Source of the DNA: Alistipes sp. | Lineage (GTDB): Bacteria; Bacteroidota; Bacteroidia; Bacteroidales; Rikenellaceae | Assembly (NCBI GenBank): GCA_020026335.1 | Contig: JAHHQO010000001.1 | Span: forward strand, 124,001-188,000 | Length of the DNA stretch: 64,000 nt | Direction of reading: 5' to 3' | Shown: one piece after another, positions 16,565-24,542 of the stretch | How positions within the stretch are numbered: the stretch's first letter is position 1 | Layout: each line of letters opens with the position of its first letter | The notes under the pieces: model-generated | What the model was told of the DNA's origin: nothing | Seen by the model: only the letters and a program-made list of their open reading frames with translations | Database searches by the model: none | Translations under genes and position numbers: made by a program

Positions 16565-17023
16565 CTATCGGAAGATGATGCCACCCACACGGCGAATGGT
16601 CGTCTCGGGACGGTAGTCGGGGTAGGTGTCGGGTTGCGATTCGATGATTTCGATGGCCGAGCGCAGGTGGAGCTGTGCCTGACGAATCAGCTCGCGGCGC
16701 ACACGCAGACGGGCGCGTTCGTCGGCATGACGAATGTGGAGGGAGCCGGGCGAGGTGGTGCCCATCTGGTCGGTGTGAATATCCAACCGCGGCTGGAGGA
16801 GGGCGCGCGTAAAGAGGGCGGAGGCTGCCACGAGGGGCGCATCGAGAGGGGTGTTATAGAGCGTGGTGAGCAGTCGCTCATAGAGTGCCTTGCCCAGTGC
16901 GGGGCGTATCCACCGCTGTTCCGCGGCGGCGATGTCGGCCGGGGTGACGGCACTCTGGGGCAGGCATTCGTTGTTGGTGAAGGCCTGCTCGAAAACTTTC
17001 TGGGGGGAGATGAGGGTGCGCAT
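16565..17023 (-). CDS. DUF6712-like phage head-completion/connector protein
   Basis: 152 residues. The pattern EQRWIRPALGKALYERLL followed by a helical C terminus with LRVRRELIRQAQLHL resembles the DUF6712 proteins encoded next to portal and capsid genes in Bacteroidetes phages. Position suggests a head-tail connector or head-completion factor. It shares one base with the portal stop/start, so translation is coupled to the portal gene. The family assignment is by pattern and context and is only moderately certain. Confidence 0.62.
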   Translation of the reverse strand: MRTLISPQKVFEQAFTNNECLPQSAVTPADIAAAEQRWIRPALGKALYERLLTTLYNTPLDAPLVAASALFTRALLQPRLDIHTDQMGTTSPGSLHIRHADERARLRVRRELIRQAQLHLRSAIEIIESQPDTYPDYRPETTIRRVGGIIFR

Positions 17024-18252
17024 TATCCGATTTCTTTGAGGTTGTGTTTGACGATTTGTGAGAGGAACATCTGCTGTCCCTCGTCTTCGGGGTCGTAGTC
17101 CAGACCATCGGCCTTGCGTGCCTCCCAGACCCTCATGTACACGGGCTTGGAGCGTGTGGGCGGACGGTTGACAATCTCCAGCGACGAGGAGTCGATGCCC
17201 AGAACGGCGGTGATGACCCGACAGATGGGCTCTTTGAGCTGTGCCTGCTCGGAGAGAATGACGGTGTTGAGGGCGACCTCATATTCGTGGAGGATACGCT
17301 CGGCACTGAATCCGCCCGTGTAGTCCAGACCGCTGAGGGTGCGGAACCACGAGTGTGCCACCACGATGTCGCCCACGGCCTGCTCGTGGAGTGCCTGCCA
17401 GTCGCCCTCGTTCTGTGACGAGATGGGGATAAAGCGCGAGTTGTCGCCCTCCTCCGCACCGTCACGTATGACGAACATCACCTGACCGGGACGGCCGGCA
17501 AACTTCTGCTCGGCGAGCTTCACGAGACGCTCCGCCTCGCCATCGTTGTCCACCGTCGAGTCGAGAAGCATGACACCCGACAGCTGGAACGAGTTGTCGA
17601 GACGCGAGATGTTCCAGCGGTCGGTTTTGTAGGCGATGGCGGAGACGTTGAATCCCGCGATGTAGGGCGGCACGCCGTAGTGGGTGAACATGGGTTCGTA
17701 GTCCTTGTAGTGAATGACGGAGCGCAGTGTGCCGTCGCCCTGCTCCTCGAATGTGGGGTAGAGGGGCAGCGACTTCATCTCCTCGGCGCGGAAGCGGCTC
17801 CAGTCGTGGTGGAGGAGGATGTGTTGCGAGTCACGTGCCACACGACAGCGTGCGGCGTCCTGATGAAAGAGCGAGAGAAAGGAGTGTGAGGGGTCGGTGA
17901 CCACCTCCAAAAAGGCGTTGCCGAAGAGCGATTTGTCGAGGGCGAGACGGTGGAGCAGCTCGCGCAGGCTCTGCCCGTGACCGTCTACATTGTCGATGAA
18001 GGCACGCAGACGGGGCTGGGCGGCCTCATCGCAGACGCACCCCTTGCCCGAGATGTAGTCGGCCTTGTCGTTGATGATGCGGCGGTGGGTGGTCGAGCGG
18101 CGCGACATGAGGGCCAGGGCGTAGGGGAAGAGGTTGTCATCGCCCCAACGCCAGAACTTGGCGTTGCCCGACTGGGGAGTGCCGATGGTGAGAAACGGAT
18201 CTACGCGGTCGCTCACCGTGACGGCGCGTGTGATTTTGTGTTTGGAATTCAT
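17023..18252 (-). CDS. Phage portal protein
   Basis: 409 residues. It resembles the portal proteins of Bacteroidetes phages: an N-terminal wing with FWRWGDDNLFPYALALMSRRST, a central region with SLFGNAFLEVVTD, and a C-terminal region GGFSAERILHEYEVALNTVILSEQAQLKEPI typical of the portal stem and crown. Portals form the dodecameric DNA gate of the capsid. The reading frame is intact. It lies downstream of the capsid gene and beyond a terminator, so it should be expressed at a lower level. No terminase gene, the usual partner of a portal, is present in the block. Confidence 0.85.
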   Translation of the reverse strand: MNSKHKITRAVTVSDRVDPFLTIGTPQSGNAKFWRWGDDNLFPYALALMSRRSTTHRRIINDKADYISGKGCVCDEAAQPRLRAFIDNVDGHGQSLRELLHRLALDKSLFGNAFLEVVTDPSHSFLSLFHQDAARCRVARDSQHILLHHDWSRFRAEEMKSLPLYPTFEEQGDGTLRSVIHYKDYEPMFTHYGVPPYIAGFNVSAIAYKTDRWNISRLDNSFQLSGVMLLDSTVDNDGEAERLVKLAEQKFAGRPGQVMFVIRDGAEEGDNSRFIPISSQNEGDWQALHEQAVGDIVVAHSWFRTLSGLDYTGGFSAERILHEYEVALNTVILSEQAQLKEPICRVITAVLGIDSSSLEIVNRPPTRSKPVYMRVWEARKADGLDYDPEDEGQQMFLSQIVKHNLKEIG

Positions 18253-18284
18253 GGATAGATGATTTTCGAGTAGGTGTGATGTAC

Positions 18285-18317
18285 AAAAAACTCCGCAGGA
18301 GTCTTTCCCCTGCGGAG
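18285..18317 (-). terminator. Intercistronic terminator directly after the capsid gene
   Basis: CTCCGCAGG (18291-18299) pairs with CCTGCGGAG (18309-18317), followed on the minus strand by six T residues. It lies 14 bp after the capsid stop, between capsid and portal, and would reduce downstream transcription. Confidence 0.9.
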
Positions 18318-18331
18318 CGGTGGTCGGCGGA

Positions 18332-19321
18332 CTACTTCTTCAGACAGGCGTAGGCGACGATGTGATTGTCCAGCACATCACAGCCAGCCATGAAGACGGC
18401 TCTCTGGCGGTTCTCCATCATGTCGGGGTTGTACCACATACGCACCTCCGTGCCGGGGAAGTCCGAGGTGTTGACCGCCAACACCAGATTGCGGCGGTCG
18501 GTCAGCACACAGAAGGTCTGGGGCAGGGTCGAGGAGGCGGAGATGTACTTGCCCACACGGATGTCGATGACGGGAATACCGTGATACATGAGCTGTCGGC
18601 GTCCGCTCACGGCATCGACATAGGCGGCATCGGCGCCCTTCTGGTCGAGATACTTCTCGTAGAGGTAGTAGATGTCCGACGAGACGAAGTAGGCCAGCTG
18701 ACCGTCCCCCTTCATGTCCTGCAACTGGGGGTTGGCGTGCTGCCACAGGTCGTCGAAGAGGTCTACGGTCTTGTCGGGCGAGGCGATGTCGGGAGCAGTG
18801 AGCTTCTTGACATACATGCCGGGTGCCGATGCCGCGGACTGCTGCTCGATGATGGGCAGGAAACCCGTGAAGGCGTTGTAGGTGTCGCCCTTGGCGTTGT
18901 CGCCTATCCACATCGTGGCGCGGATGTTCTCCGCCACCGTGCGGCGGAAAATCTCGGTCTCGGCCTTTTCGAGGTCGGTGCCCGTGAGGTCGTCCATATT
19001 GACCGAAGAGCTGGCGGTAATCTTCTCGAAGACGGTCGAGAAGTAGTCGGCTGCCGAGTAGCCCACCTCGGCCTTCACACGCTTCAGGTCGATGGTCTTG
19101 ATGAGTTTCTCGGCGGCCTTGCTGCCGTTCCAGCCCGCCTGCGTGAATTTCTGGAGAATGTTGCGGTTCTCGCCCACCAGCTGCACGGAGGTGGGCACGG
19201 GCTGGTTGTAGAGGACTCTGATGCCCAACTCCTCGGCGGACTGACCGGTAAGCATGGGGCGGAAGAAGGTGTTGTCGAGTTCGGAACCCGAATACTGCTT
19301 TGAATTTTCGATGAAGCTCAT
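18332..19321 (-). CDS. Phage major capsid protein
   Basis: 329 residues from ATG 19321 (MSFIENSKQYSG); an upstream open stretch overlaps the protease end and is not needed. The sequence has the look of HK97-fold major capsid proteins of Bacteroidetes phages: an E-loop-like region with LRR-free GYSAADYFSTVFEKITASS, a P-domain with AYFVSSDIYYLYEKYLDQKG, and a C terminus TEVRMWYNPDMMENRQRAVFMAG. The frame is intact. It is preceded by a ClpP-like prohead protease and followed by a strong terminator that should make it the most abundant product of the block. Confidence 0.82.
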   Translation of the reverse strand: MSFIENSKQYSGSELDNTFFRPMLTGQSAEELGIRVLYNQPVPTSVQLVGENRNILQKFTQAGWNGSKAAEKLIKTIDLKRVKAEVGYSAADYFSTVFEKITASSSVNMDDLTGTDLEKAETEIFRRTVAENIRATMWIGDNAKGDTYNAFTGFLPIIEQQSAASAPGMYVKKLTAPDIASPDKTVDLFDDLWQHANPQLQDMKGDGQLAYFVSSDIYYLYEKYLDQKGADAAYVDAVSGRRQLMYHGIPVIDIRVGKYISASSTLPQTFCVLTDRRNLVLAVNTSDFPGTEVRMWYNPDMMENRQRAVFMAGCDVLDNHIVAYACLKK

Positions 19322-19373
19322 AATTGAAATGTTTTTTGTGGGTGAATAATGGGTTGAATGGTTTTCGTGGGGA

Positions 19374-20231
19374 TTACTGACGGCGGAACATACGCGCGTC
19401 TTCGGCATAGGCCTTGTCGTTGGACGACTGCGCCACCTCGCTCACGGAGGGGTCCTCGGCAGGGAGAACGGTGGTGGGGGCTATGGTGGCACGGAGGGTG
19501 TCGTCCTTGGGAGGGGGAGGTGTGGGGCGATTCTCCTCGGCCTTGAGGGTGTTGCGGTCGAGGGGCAGGGCATCGTCACGCAAGCCCAGTCGCGTGAGGA
19601 GCTTCTCCCAGCCGCGCACCAGATTGTGGGTCACGCCCTCGTGGGTCGAGGGTGGCAGGAGAGCATCTGCCAGACCGTAGTCGATGGCCTCCTGTGGCGA
19701 GAGCCAGCGTCCGTTGCCGTGGTTCTCGTCCATCAGGGCGGTGAAACGCGCAAGGTCACCGCCCGACCTGCGGGCGTAGATGTCGGCGATGCGTGCATCG
19801 GTCTGACGGAGCAGCTCCGCCTTTTCGGTCAGCTCGCCGGCATTGCCCTCGGTCGAGCAGGTGGAGTTGTGAATCAGATAGAGCGAGTTGGGCGAGAGCT
19901 GTCGCAACCCCTCCGAGGCGGCCTGTGCGATGATGGTGGCAGCCGATGCCGTGTAGCCGTAGCAACGGGTGGTGATGCGCGACTGAAGACCGCGCAGGGC
20001 ATCGTAGATGAGCAGGGCATCGCCCACATCGCCGCCCGTCGAGCGGATATTGACCACCACTTCGGGGGTGTCGATTTGTGAGATGCGCCCCAACAGCGAG
20101 CGGAACTTCTCGTAGGTGGCCACCCTCTGGTCGGGGGTGTCGAACTGCCACTCCTCGGGCACGCCGATGACGCCCTCGATGTCAATCTGACAGCAGTCGG
20201 CATGATTCGAAATGCGGATTTGTGATTTCAT
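19374..20231 (-). CDS. ClpP-like (S14) phage head maturation protease
   Basis: 285 residues. The N-terminal 200 residues have the ClpP fold: VVVNIRSTGGDVGDALLIYDAL, then the nucleophile region GYTASAATII with Ser96, and LYLIHNSTCS with His121. The C-terminal 80 residues are proline- and charge-rich and may act as a scaffold, as in some phage protease-scaffold fusions. It lies 52 bp before the capsid gene, the normal phage order, and supports identification of the neighbour as a capsid protein. Confidence 0.87.
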   Translation of the reverse strand: MKSQIRISNHADCCQIDIEGVIGVPEEWQFDTPDQRVATYEKFRSLLGRISQIDTPEVVVNIRSTGGDVGDALLIYDALRGLQSRITTRCYGYTASAATIIAQAASEGLRQLSPNSLYLIHNSTCSTEGNAGELTEKAELLRQTDARIADIYARRSGGDLARFTALMDENHGNGRWLSPQEAIDYGLADALLPPSTHEGVTHNLVRGWEKLLTRLGLRDDALPLDRNTLKAEENRPTPPPPKDDTLRATIAPTTVLPAEDPSVSEVAQSSNDKAYAEDARMFRRQ

Positions 20232-20274
20232 GAAAAAATGGGGGTGAAAGGGTGAAACATAGGTTTTGGGGGGA

Positions 20275-22611
20275 TTAGTCTTTGAGCACGCGGTGGAAGG
20301 TGCAGGTGGCCACCCCGTCGTCGGGGTCGTAGTCCGTGATGGTGTCGATGCGTGCCAGCAGGGTCTCGCGCCCCGTGTTGATGCGAAAGAGCGAACGTAT
20401 GCTCACGGGGGCGATGTCGGGCAGGAGAAGGGTCGAAATCTCATCGGCGGAGAGCCTCAGACTCAGCGTGATGCGCTCCCTGAGCTGTCGCTCCTTCCAT
20501 TCGCGGTCGTAGAAGGTGTGGAGTCCGCGTGCGCGGTCTCTGTCCTCGAAACAGAGGGTTGTGGCTTCGTTCGCGGTGTGGAAGGCCACCAAGGGATAGG
20601 AGGAGGCACCCTCTCTCCACATCTCGCCCTCGGGCAGGGAGCGCATACCCCTGTACAGCACCACCAGCATCGGGAAGTTGAGCTCCGTGTCGGTGGCTTC
20701 GTCACGGTCGCCCACCGAGAGGAGGAGGGCGGAGGGGGCGGTGGTGATTTGGTGGTCGATGTTCACCGAGGAGTGAAAGAGCGGATTGCGGAGGTGGAGA
20801 GTACCCATCTTCGAGGAGTAGTTGCCCGTCTGTGCGCGCCAGTGTCCCCACGTGGGGCGCAGCTCGGCAGGTACACGACCTTGGGGGTCAAGGTACGACA
20901 ACTCGGTGTAGTGGTGGGCATCGAGAGCCATGTCCTCGATTTTTATGGGGCGGTCGGTGAGGGTCTTCTCGCTCCAGTCGATGATGTGGTTGTCGCGATA
21001 GAATTCCGGGTCGGGCTCGATGATGACGGTGCGGGTGGAGGGGTTGGTGAAGATGCGGAGGTTGAACATCTGTCGCACGGCGTCCAGCAGCTCGAGGTGG
21101 CGGACGGGGTGGTGGGTGATGTCCTTCATCGTGAGGTGCGCACCATAGCCCGGACCGGGATTGAAGATGGTCTTCACGGTGCTCTGACGGTGGAGGGTCA
21201 GTTGCATATCCTGCTCCGCACCGAAGAAATGGATGTCGAAGAAGTTTTTGGGCGCGGCAGGCGAAATGGTTTCGGGAGCGGAGACCACCTTCAACTCGAG
21301 GGTCGTGGAGCCTGTCTCGCCGATGAAACCGTCATAGAGTGCCCAATCCCCGGTGTAGGGTTGGCGTCCTCCGTTGGTGGTGAGCCACAGTCGGGGTTCT
21401 TCACCCGGGGCGAGTTGGGGAGGGCTTTGCAGCTGTGCCGAACGGCTCGAGAAGCCAAACCACGAACGCTCGTGTCCGCTCTTGTCCCTCAGTGTCAGTT
21501 GGTAGGTGTCGCCCGCCTTGTGGTCGAAGACGATGACGCGGTACTGATACGATGTGCGCAACTCCCCGCGGCGGTCCTCATAGCGGTTGGGAATGGTGAA
21601 TCGCAGTTGCGACCCCGGACCGAGATAGACCGAATCGAAGCCGCGCAGTCGGGTGCGCGAGAGAATGCGGTGGTCGGTGGTGTACTTCAGATGGTACTCG
21701 AAGGCCACGGTCACCTCCGTGGGGGGCGTGTAGGTCATGTCGCCATACTCCACCGAGAGACAACCGCCATGATTGTAGAGGTCGGAGAGCGAGTGACCCG
21801 TGTTGTCGCGGTCGTAGGGCGAAGCGGTCTGCATGAGGTTGCCCAAGGTGTTGCCGTTGCGCTGGGGGTCGGCATAGACCATGCCGGCATAGGTGGCGCG
21901 GGCGGTGATGTCGTTGGTGCGCGAGGCCTTGAATCCCATGCGGTTCACCAGTGCCGAGGTGTCGCGCTGACGGTACGCCCCGCTGATGAAGAGCGAGCGG
22001 AAGAAGGACGAGGAGAAGAAGTCGCTTTGCAGTTTGTAGCCCGAATCCTCTATGCAGCGGCGCAGGAGCGGTTCTACGGCGATGAAGGGGTGGTAGTCGT
22101 TGATGCTGTAAATCCGCAGAATGGACTTCATGTCGTGAGGATTGTTGGCATCGGGGTAGCGGTCGCGTGCCACGGGAAAGAACTTCACGGGCGATTCCGT
22201 CGTCCACCCCCGCTCGATGTCGAAGGGGGTCAGCTCCATGCGGAAGTCGAGGGTGGTGTCGCCCAGCATCTTCAGCGCGGCATCATTCGCCCAGTTGCTG
22301 TCGCCCGTGCGGATTTCGATGCGGTAGTGTCGGTCGGTGGTCTCCAGAAGCCTTACACTGCCCCCGATGAGGACAACGCCGTGGTGGACGATTTGTGCGG
22401 TGTGGGGCGCGGCGTTGAATTTGGTGCCCGTGTGGAGGTCGCGGGCATCGAGCAGGAGACGGTCGTTGCGCGGTGTGCGTGGCAACTTGAGGGTCATGTT
22501 GCGCCCCTCGCGCAGGGCATCGGTGTCGGCCAGACGCCGTGCATCGAAACAGGGAATGGAGAGACGGCGGTGGAAACGGTCGCACGTCTGCCCGTCGATG
22601 AGGATTTTCAT
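20275..22611 (-). CDS. Large phage tail/baseplate-like virion protein
   Basis: 778 residues from ATG 22611 (MKILIDGQTCDR), which overlaps the previous stop by 4 nt. Residues about 420-560 (HLELLDAVRQMFNLRIFT, then TVIIEPDPEFY and IIDWSEKTL) resemble a segment of tail or baseplate hub proteins in Bacteroidetes phages, where a helical recruitment motif precedes a beta sandwich. The long N-terminal region (FRMELTPFDIERGW) is beta-rich. The frame is intact over 2.3 kb. Exact role is not known; a receptor-binding or baseplate part is inferred from family pattern and context. Confidence 0.65.
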   Translation of the reverse strand: MKILIDGQTCDRFHRRLSIPCFDARRLADTDALREGRNMTLKLPRTPRNDRLLLDARDLHTGTKFNAAPHTAQIVHHGVVLIGGSVRLLETTDRHYRIEIRTGDSNWANDAALKMLGDTTLDFRMELTPFDIERGWTTESPVKFFPVARDRYPDANNPHDMKSILRIYSINDYHPFIAVEPLLRRCIEDSGYKLQSDFFSSSFFRSLFISGAYRQRDTSALVNRMGFKASRTNDITARATYAGMVYADPQRNGNTLGNLMQTASPYDRDNTGHSLSDLYNHGGCLSVEYGDMTYTPPTEVTVAFEYHLKYTTDHRILSRTRLRGFDSVYLGPGSQLRFTIPNRYEDRRGELRTSYQYRVIVFDHKAGDTYQLTLRDKSGHERSWFGFSSRSAQLQSPPQLAPGEEPRLWLTTNGGRQPYTGDWALYDGFIGETGSTTLELKVVSAPETISPAAPKNFFDIHFFGAEQDMQLTLHRQSTVKTIFNPGPGYGAHLTMKDITHHPVRHLELLDAVRQMFNLRIFTNPSTRTVIIEPDPEFYRDNHIIDWSEKTLTDRPIKIEDMALDAHHYTELSYLDPQGRVPAELRPTWGHWRAQTGNYSSKMGTLHLRNPLFHSSVNIDHQITTAPSALLLSVGDRDEATDTELNFPMLVVLYRGMRSLPEGEMWREGASSYPLVAFHTANEATTLCFEDRDRARGLHTFYDREWKERQLRERITLSLRLSADEISTLLLPDIAPVSIRSLFRINTGRETLLARIDTITDYDPDDGVATCTFHRVLKD

Positions 22612-23567
22612 AATGTGGGTAGACTGTCGGGTTCGATGATTTCGATTTCGAGGTGGCTCAACACCCCGTAACGGTGGGTGAGGGTGTGGTCGGTGATGAC
22701 CTTCACGGGTATGTATTGCTTGTCGATGACGGTCCACACCTGCGGTGCGGCGATGATTTCGCTCAACGCCTCCAGCATGGGACGACTCTCGTAGGCGGAG
22801 ACCAGACGCGTGAGGTGGCAGGTCGGGCGCGTGCCGTCGTCGGAGTGACGGGGCCACTCCTTGTCGGTCATGCGTGTGGAGGAGTGGACGATGGGGAAGG
22901 TGTAGTGCTCGACCACGCCCGTGTGACTGCGCCACGCCATTCTGCGACCCTCCGGAAGGGGTGGTGCGAGTGTGTAGACGATGCGCGAGCCGTTCACCGT
23001 GAGGGTGAGTTGCTCGACATTGCGATACTCCGCGGCGTTGAGGAAGAAGAGTGCCACACCGTCACCCTTGGTCGAGAACTTCTGCTCGGCGGTCTCCTGT
23101 CGGGTTTTGATGCCCAGCTCCACGGTGATGGGGCTTCCTCCTGCCAGAAGTATCTCCTCGCATTCGTCCTGACGGAGGATACGCTCGCGGGGCAGCATGG
23201 TGAAGATTTGGGGCGCGGAGGGGAGCGTGATGTCCGAGGAGTACATTCTGAACGGTGACGACCGGACGATTTCCTCGGGGTGGGCGACATCGTAACACTC
23301 GGCGCGGAGGGGGAGCGAACGCTCGCGGGCATCTATGAATCCCGTGAACTTGGTGGAGGGTCGGAAGACCACGGCGCGGTTCACGGCATAGCCGATGTCG
23401 AAGCGGCAGTCGGTCACCGACATGAAGCATTTGGTGATGAGGGGTTGCTGCGTTGAGGTGTCGGTGATGCGGGAGAGCAGCGTGGCGTTTTGGGTGCTGT
23501 GGACGACAAATGTGGCGTCCTTTCCCGAAGTGGTTGTCTGACGGGGGGAGGTGGTGAAAGAGAGCAT
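22608..23567 (-). CDS. Phage-associated virion protein, function unknown
   Basis: 319 residues from ATG 23567 (MLSFTTSPRQTTTSG); an upstream open extension is lysine/proline-poor and lacks support. The protein is beta-rich throughout with no clear motif (for example VVFRPSTKFTGFIDARER, LTLTVNGSRIVYTL). It is the first gene of the phage-like block and overlaps the large tail-like gene by 4 nt, so the two are probably made together. A tail or fibre component is inferred from context only. A promoter is predicted about 220 bases upstream. Confidence 0.6.
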   Translation of the reverse strand: MLSFTTSPRQTTTSGKDATFVVHSTQNATLLSRITDTSTQQPLITKCFMSVTDCRFDIGYAVNRAVVFRPSTKFTGFIDARERSLPLRAECYDVAHPEEIVRSSPFRMYSSDITLPSAPQIFTMLPRERILRQDECEEILLAGGSPITVELGIKTRQETAEQKFSTKGDGVALFFLNAAEYRNVEQLTLTVNGSRIVYTLAPPLPEGRRMAWRSHTGVVEHYTFPIVHSSTRMTDKEWPRHSDDGTRPTCHLTRLVSAYESRPMLEALSEIIAAPQVWTVIDKQYIPVKVITDHTLTHRYGVLSHLEIEIIEPDSLPTL

Positions 23568-23648
23568 AATGGAAGATGGGAATTGAAGAGCGGTGAAAAG
23601 TGGAAAAACCGTTGTTTTTTGGAATGGAGGGAGAAAAGCGCGCACGCC

Positions 23649-23703
23649 TGTTGATAAGGAGTGAATAACGTGTTGATAAACGGTTTATAAGCTGTGGAAA
23701 ATA
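23649..23703 (+). repeat. Five-unit 11-bp phased array of DnaA-box-like 9-mers
   Basis: Units start at 23649, 23660, 23671, 23682 and 23693: TGTTGATAA, AGTGAATAA, TGTTGATAA, GGTTTATAA, TGTGGAAAA, each followed by two spacer bases. G2, T3, A6, A8 and A9 are identical in all five. Against the DnaA box in this orientation (TGTGGATAA) they have 1, 2, 1, 3 and 1 mismatches. Exact 11-bp spacing puts all units on one face of the helix, as in low-affinity DnaA arrays. The array falls in the leader of the phage-like operon, so an operator or a replication origin are both possible. Confidence 0.6.
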
Positions 23704-23784
23704 TCCGTAATAGATTGTAAAATAGGGAGATTGCAGATGTTGAAAACTTACTCCCGACGGATGTTTACAGGTTGATTTCCACGG

Positions 23785-23816
23785 CAAATATATCACCCGG
23801 CGAAGGCCTTTGTCAA
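23785..23816 (-). promoter_or_regulatory. Promoter for the phage-like operon
   Basis: On the minus strand TTG (23816-23814) is followed after 21 bp by TATATTTG (23792-23785). The transcript would start near 23778, leaving a leader of about 210 nucleotides that includes the 11-bp repeats. Confidence 0.6.
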
Positions 23817-23858
23817 GTTTTTAACACACTTTTTTGCTCCCGTGTGTAATAAACTGCA

Positions 23859-23876
23859 TAATTTTGCTTAACTTTG
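23859..23876 (+). promoter_or_regulatory. Tandem -7 elements for the MqnA-like gene
   Basis: Two perfect TAnnTTTG motifs lie 10 bp apart: TAATTTTG (23859-23866) and TAACTTTG (23869-23876). TTTTTG at 23831-23836 is a possible -33 for the first, at a slightly long spacing of 22 bp. Confidence 0.6.
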
Positions 23877-23917
23877 CGTTGTTAACAAAACAAACAATCA
23901 ATCACTCTTTATGGACG

Positions 23918-24472
23918 ATGGTCATGGTTCCGCGCATAGCTGTTGTGTCGTGTCTTGGCACGATACCGTTTATCTATGGCGTGCAGCACTCCGCTAAGCT
24001 GCATGCAGAACTGCTGTTGTCCGATCCCACCGAAACCATACGCCGTTTCTACGACCGCGAAGTCGACATGGCACTTGTGCCGTCGTCGGCCGTACCCATG
24101 CTGCCTGCGTGTAAGGTGGTGACGGGCTACTGTCTGGGCGGTTTGGAGGAGTATAAGAAGCAACTGATGGCTTCCGACGACCCCTATGTGGAGATGTGGA
24201 AAGAGTGGTGCGAGCTTCCTTTCCCCTTTGCGGTGTGGGTGGCGCACCCCGAAGTCGATGTCGATTTCATCGAGGACTTCGAGTATGCCCTCACCGACGG
24301 ACTGGAACACTCCTACGAAGCCCTTGTCGAATCGGGCATGTTTGAGGATGCCGTAGCGGCATACTCCGAATTTCTGGCGTTCGACTACATCTACGACACC
24401 CAGAAAACACAGGCACTCCAAAAGTTTTGGGACGCGGGACTCAAAGTATCGCCCCACGCCAATCCCGGCTGA
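23918..24472 (+). CDS. MqnA-like protein with an internal deletion
   Basis: 184 residues from ATG 23918 (ATG 23924 also possible). MqnA, a menaquinone (futalosine) pathway dehydratase, is normally about 250-280 residues. Here the N-terminal part (RIAVVSCLGTIPFIYG, then REVDMALVPSSAVPMLP) and C-terminal part (WKEWCELPFPFAVWVAHPEVD) are recognisable, but the central part of the family, with the conserved SRTS-type ligand-binding motif, is missing and replaced by about 20 residues (LEEYKKQLMASDD). The frame is clean and has good promoters. It may be a paralog with another role or a decaying gene. It precedes corA by 70 bp. Confidence 0.7.
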   Translation: MVMVPRIAVVSCLGTIPFIYGVQHSAKLHAELLLSDPTETIRRFYDREVDMALVPSSAVPMLPACKVVTGYCLGGLEEYKKQLMASDDPYVEMWKEWCELPFPFAVWVAHPEVDVDFIEDFEYALTDGLEHSYEALVESGMFEDAVAAYSEFLAFDYIYDTQKTQALQKFWDAGLKVSPHANPG

Positions 24473-24542
24473 AGAGAATAATCCGATACTCATCGGACGA
24501 CTCCTTTTGTGAACGGATTAAAAACTTTTAGAGCGTGATTTC

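Larger units (their letters stand above)
23568..23917. other. Divergent intergenic region between the phage-like operon and the MqnA-like gene
   Basis: About 350 bases without a gene, AT-rich relative to its surroundings. It holds a promoter for each direction, the five-unit 11-bp repeat array, a further TGTTGAAAA at 23738-23746, and the palindrome TTGTTAACAA at 23879-23888. Confidence 0.8.

Noticed and set aside
20266..22671. 801-codon plus-strand frame opposite the large tail-like gene
   Set aside because: Long antisense frames are expected in GC-rich genes; the minus-strand protein has phage features and fits the operon.
16152..23567. Complete inducible prophage
   Set aside because: No integrase, repressor, terminase, tape measure, holin or attachment repeats were seen, so a full prophage is not supported.
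24481..24500. TCCGA/TCGGA hairpin between the MqnA-like gene and corA as a terminator
   Set aside because: Five-base stem without a T run; too weak.
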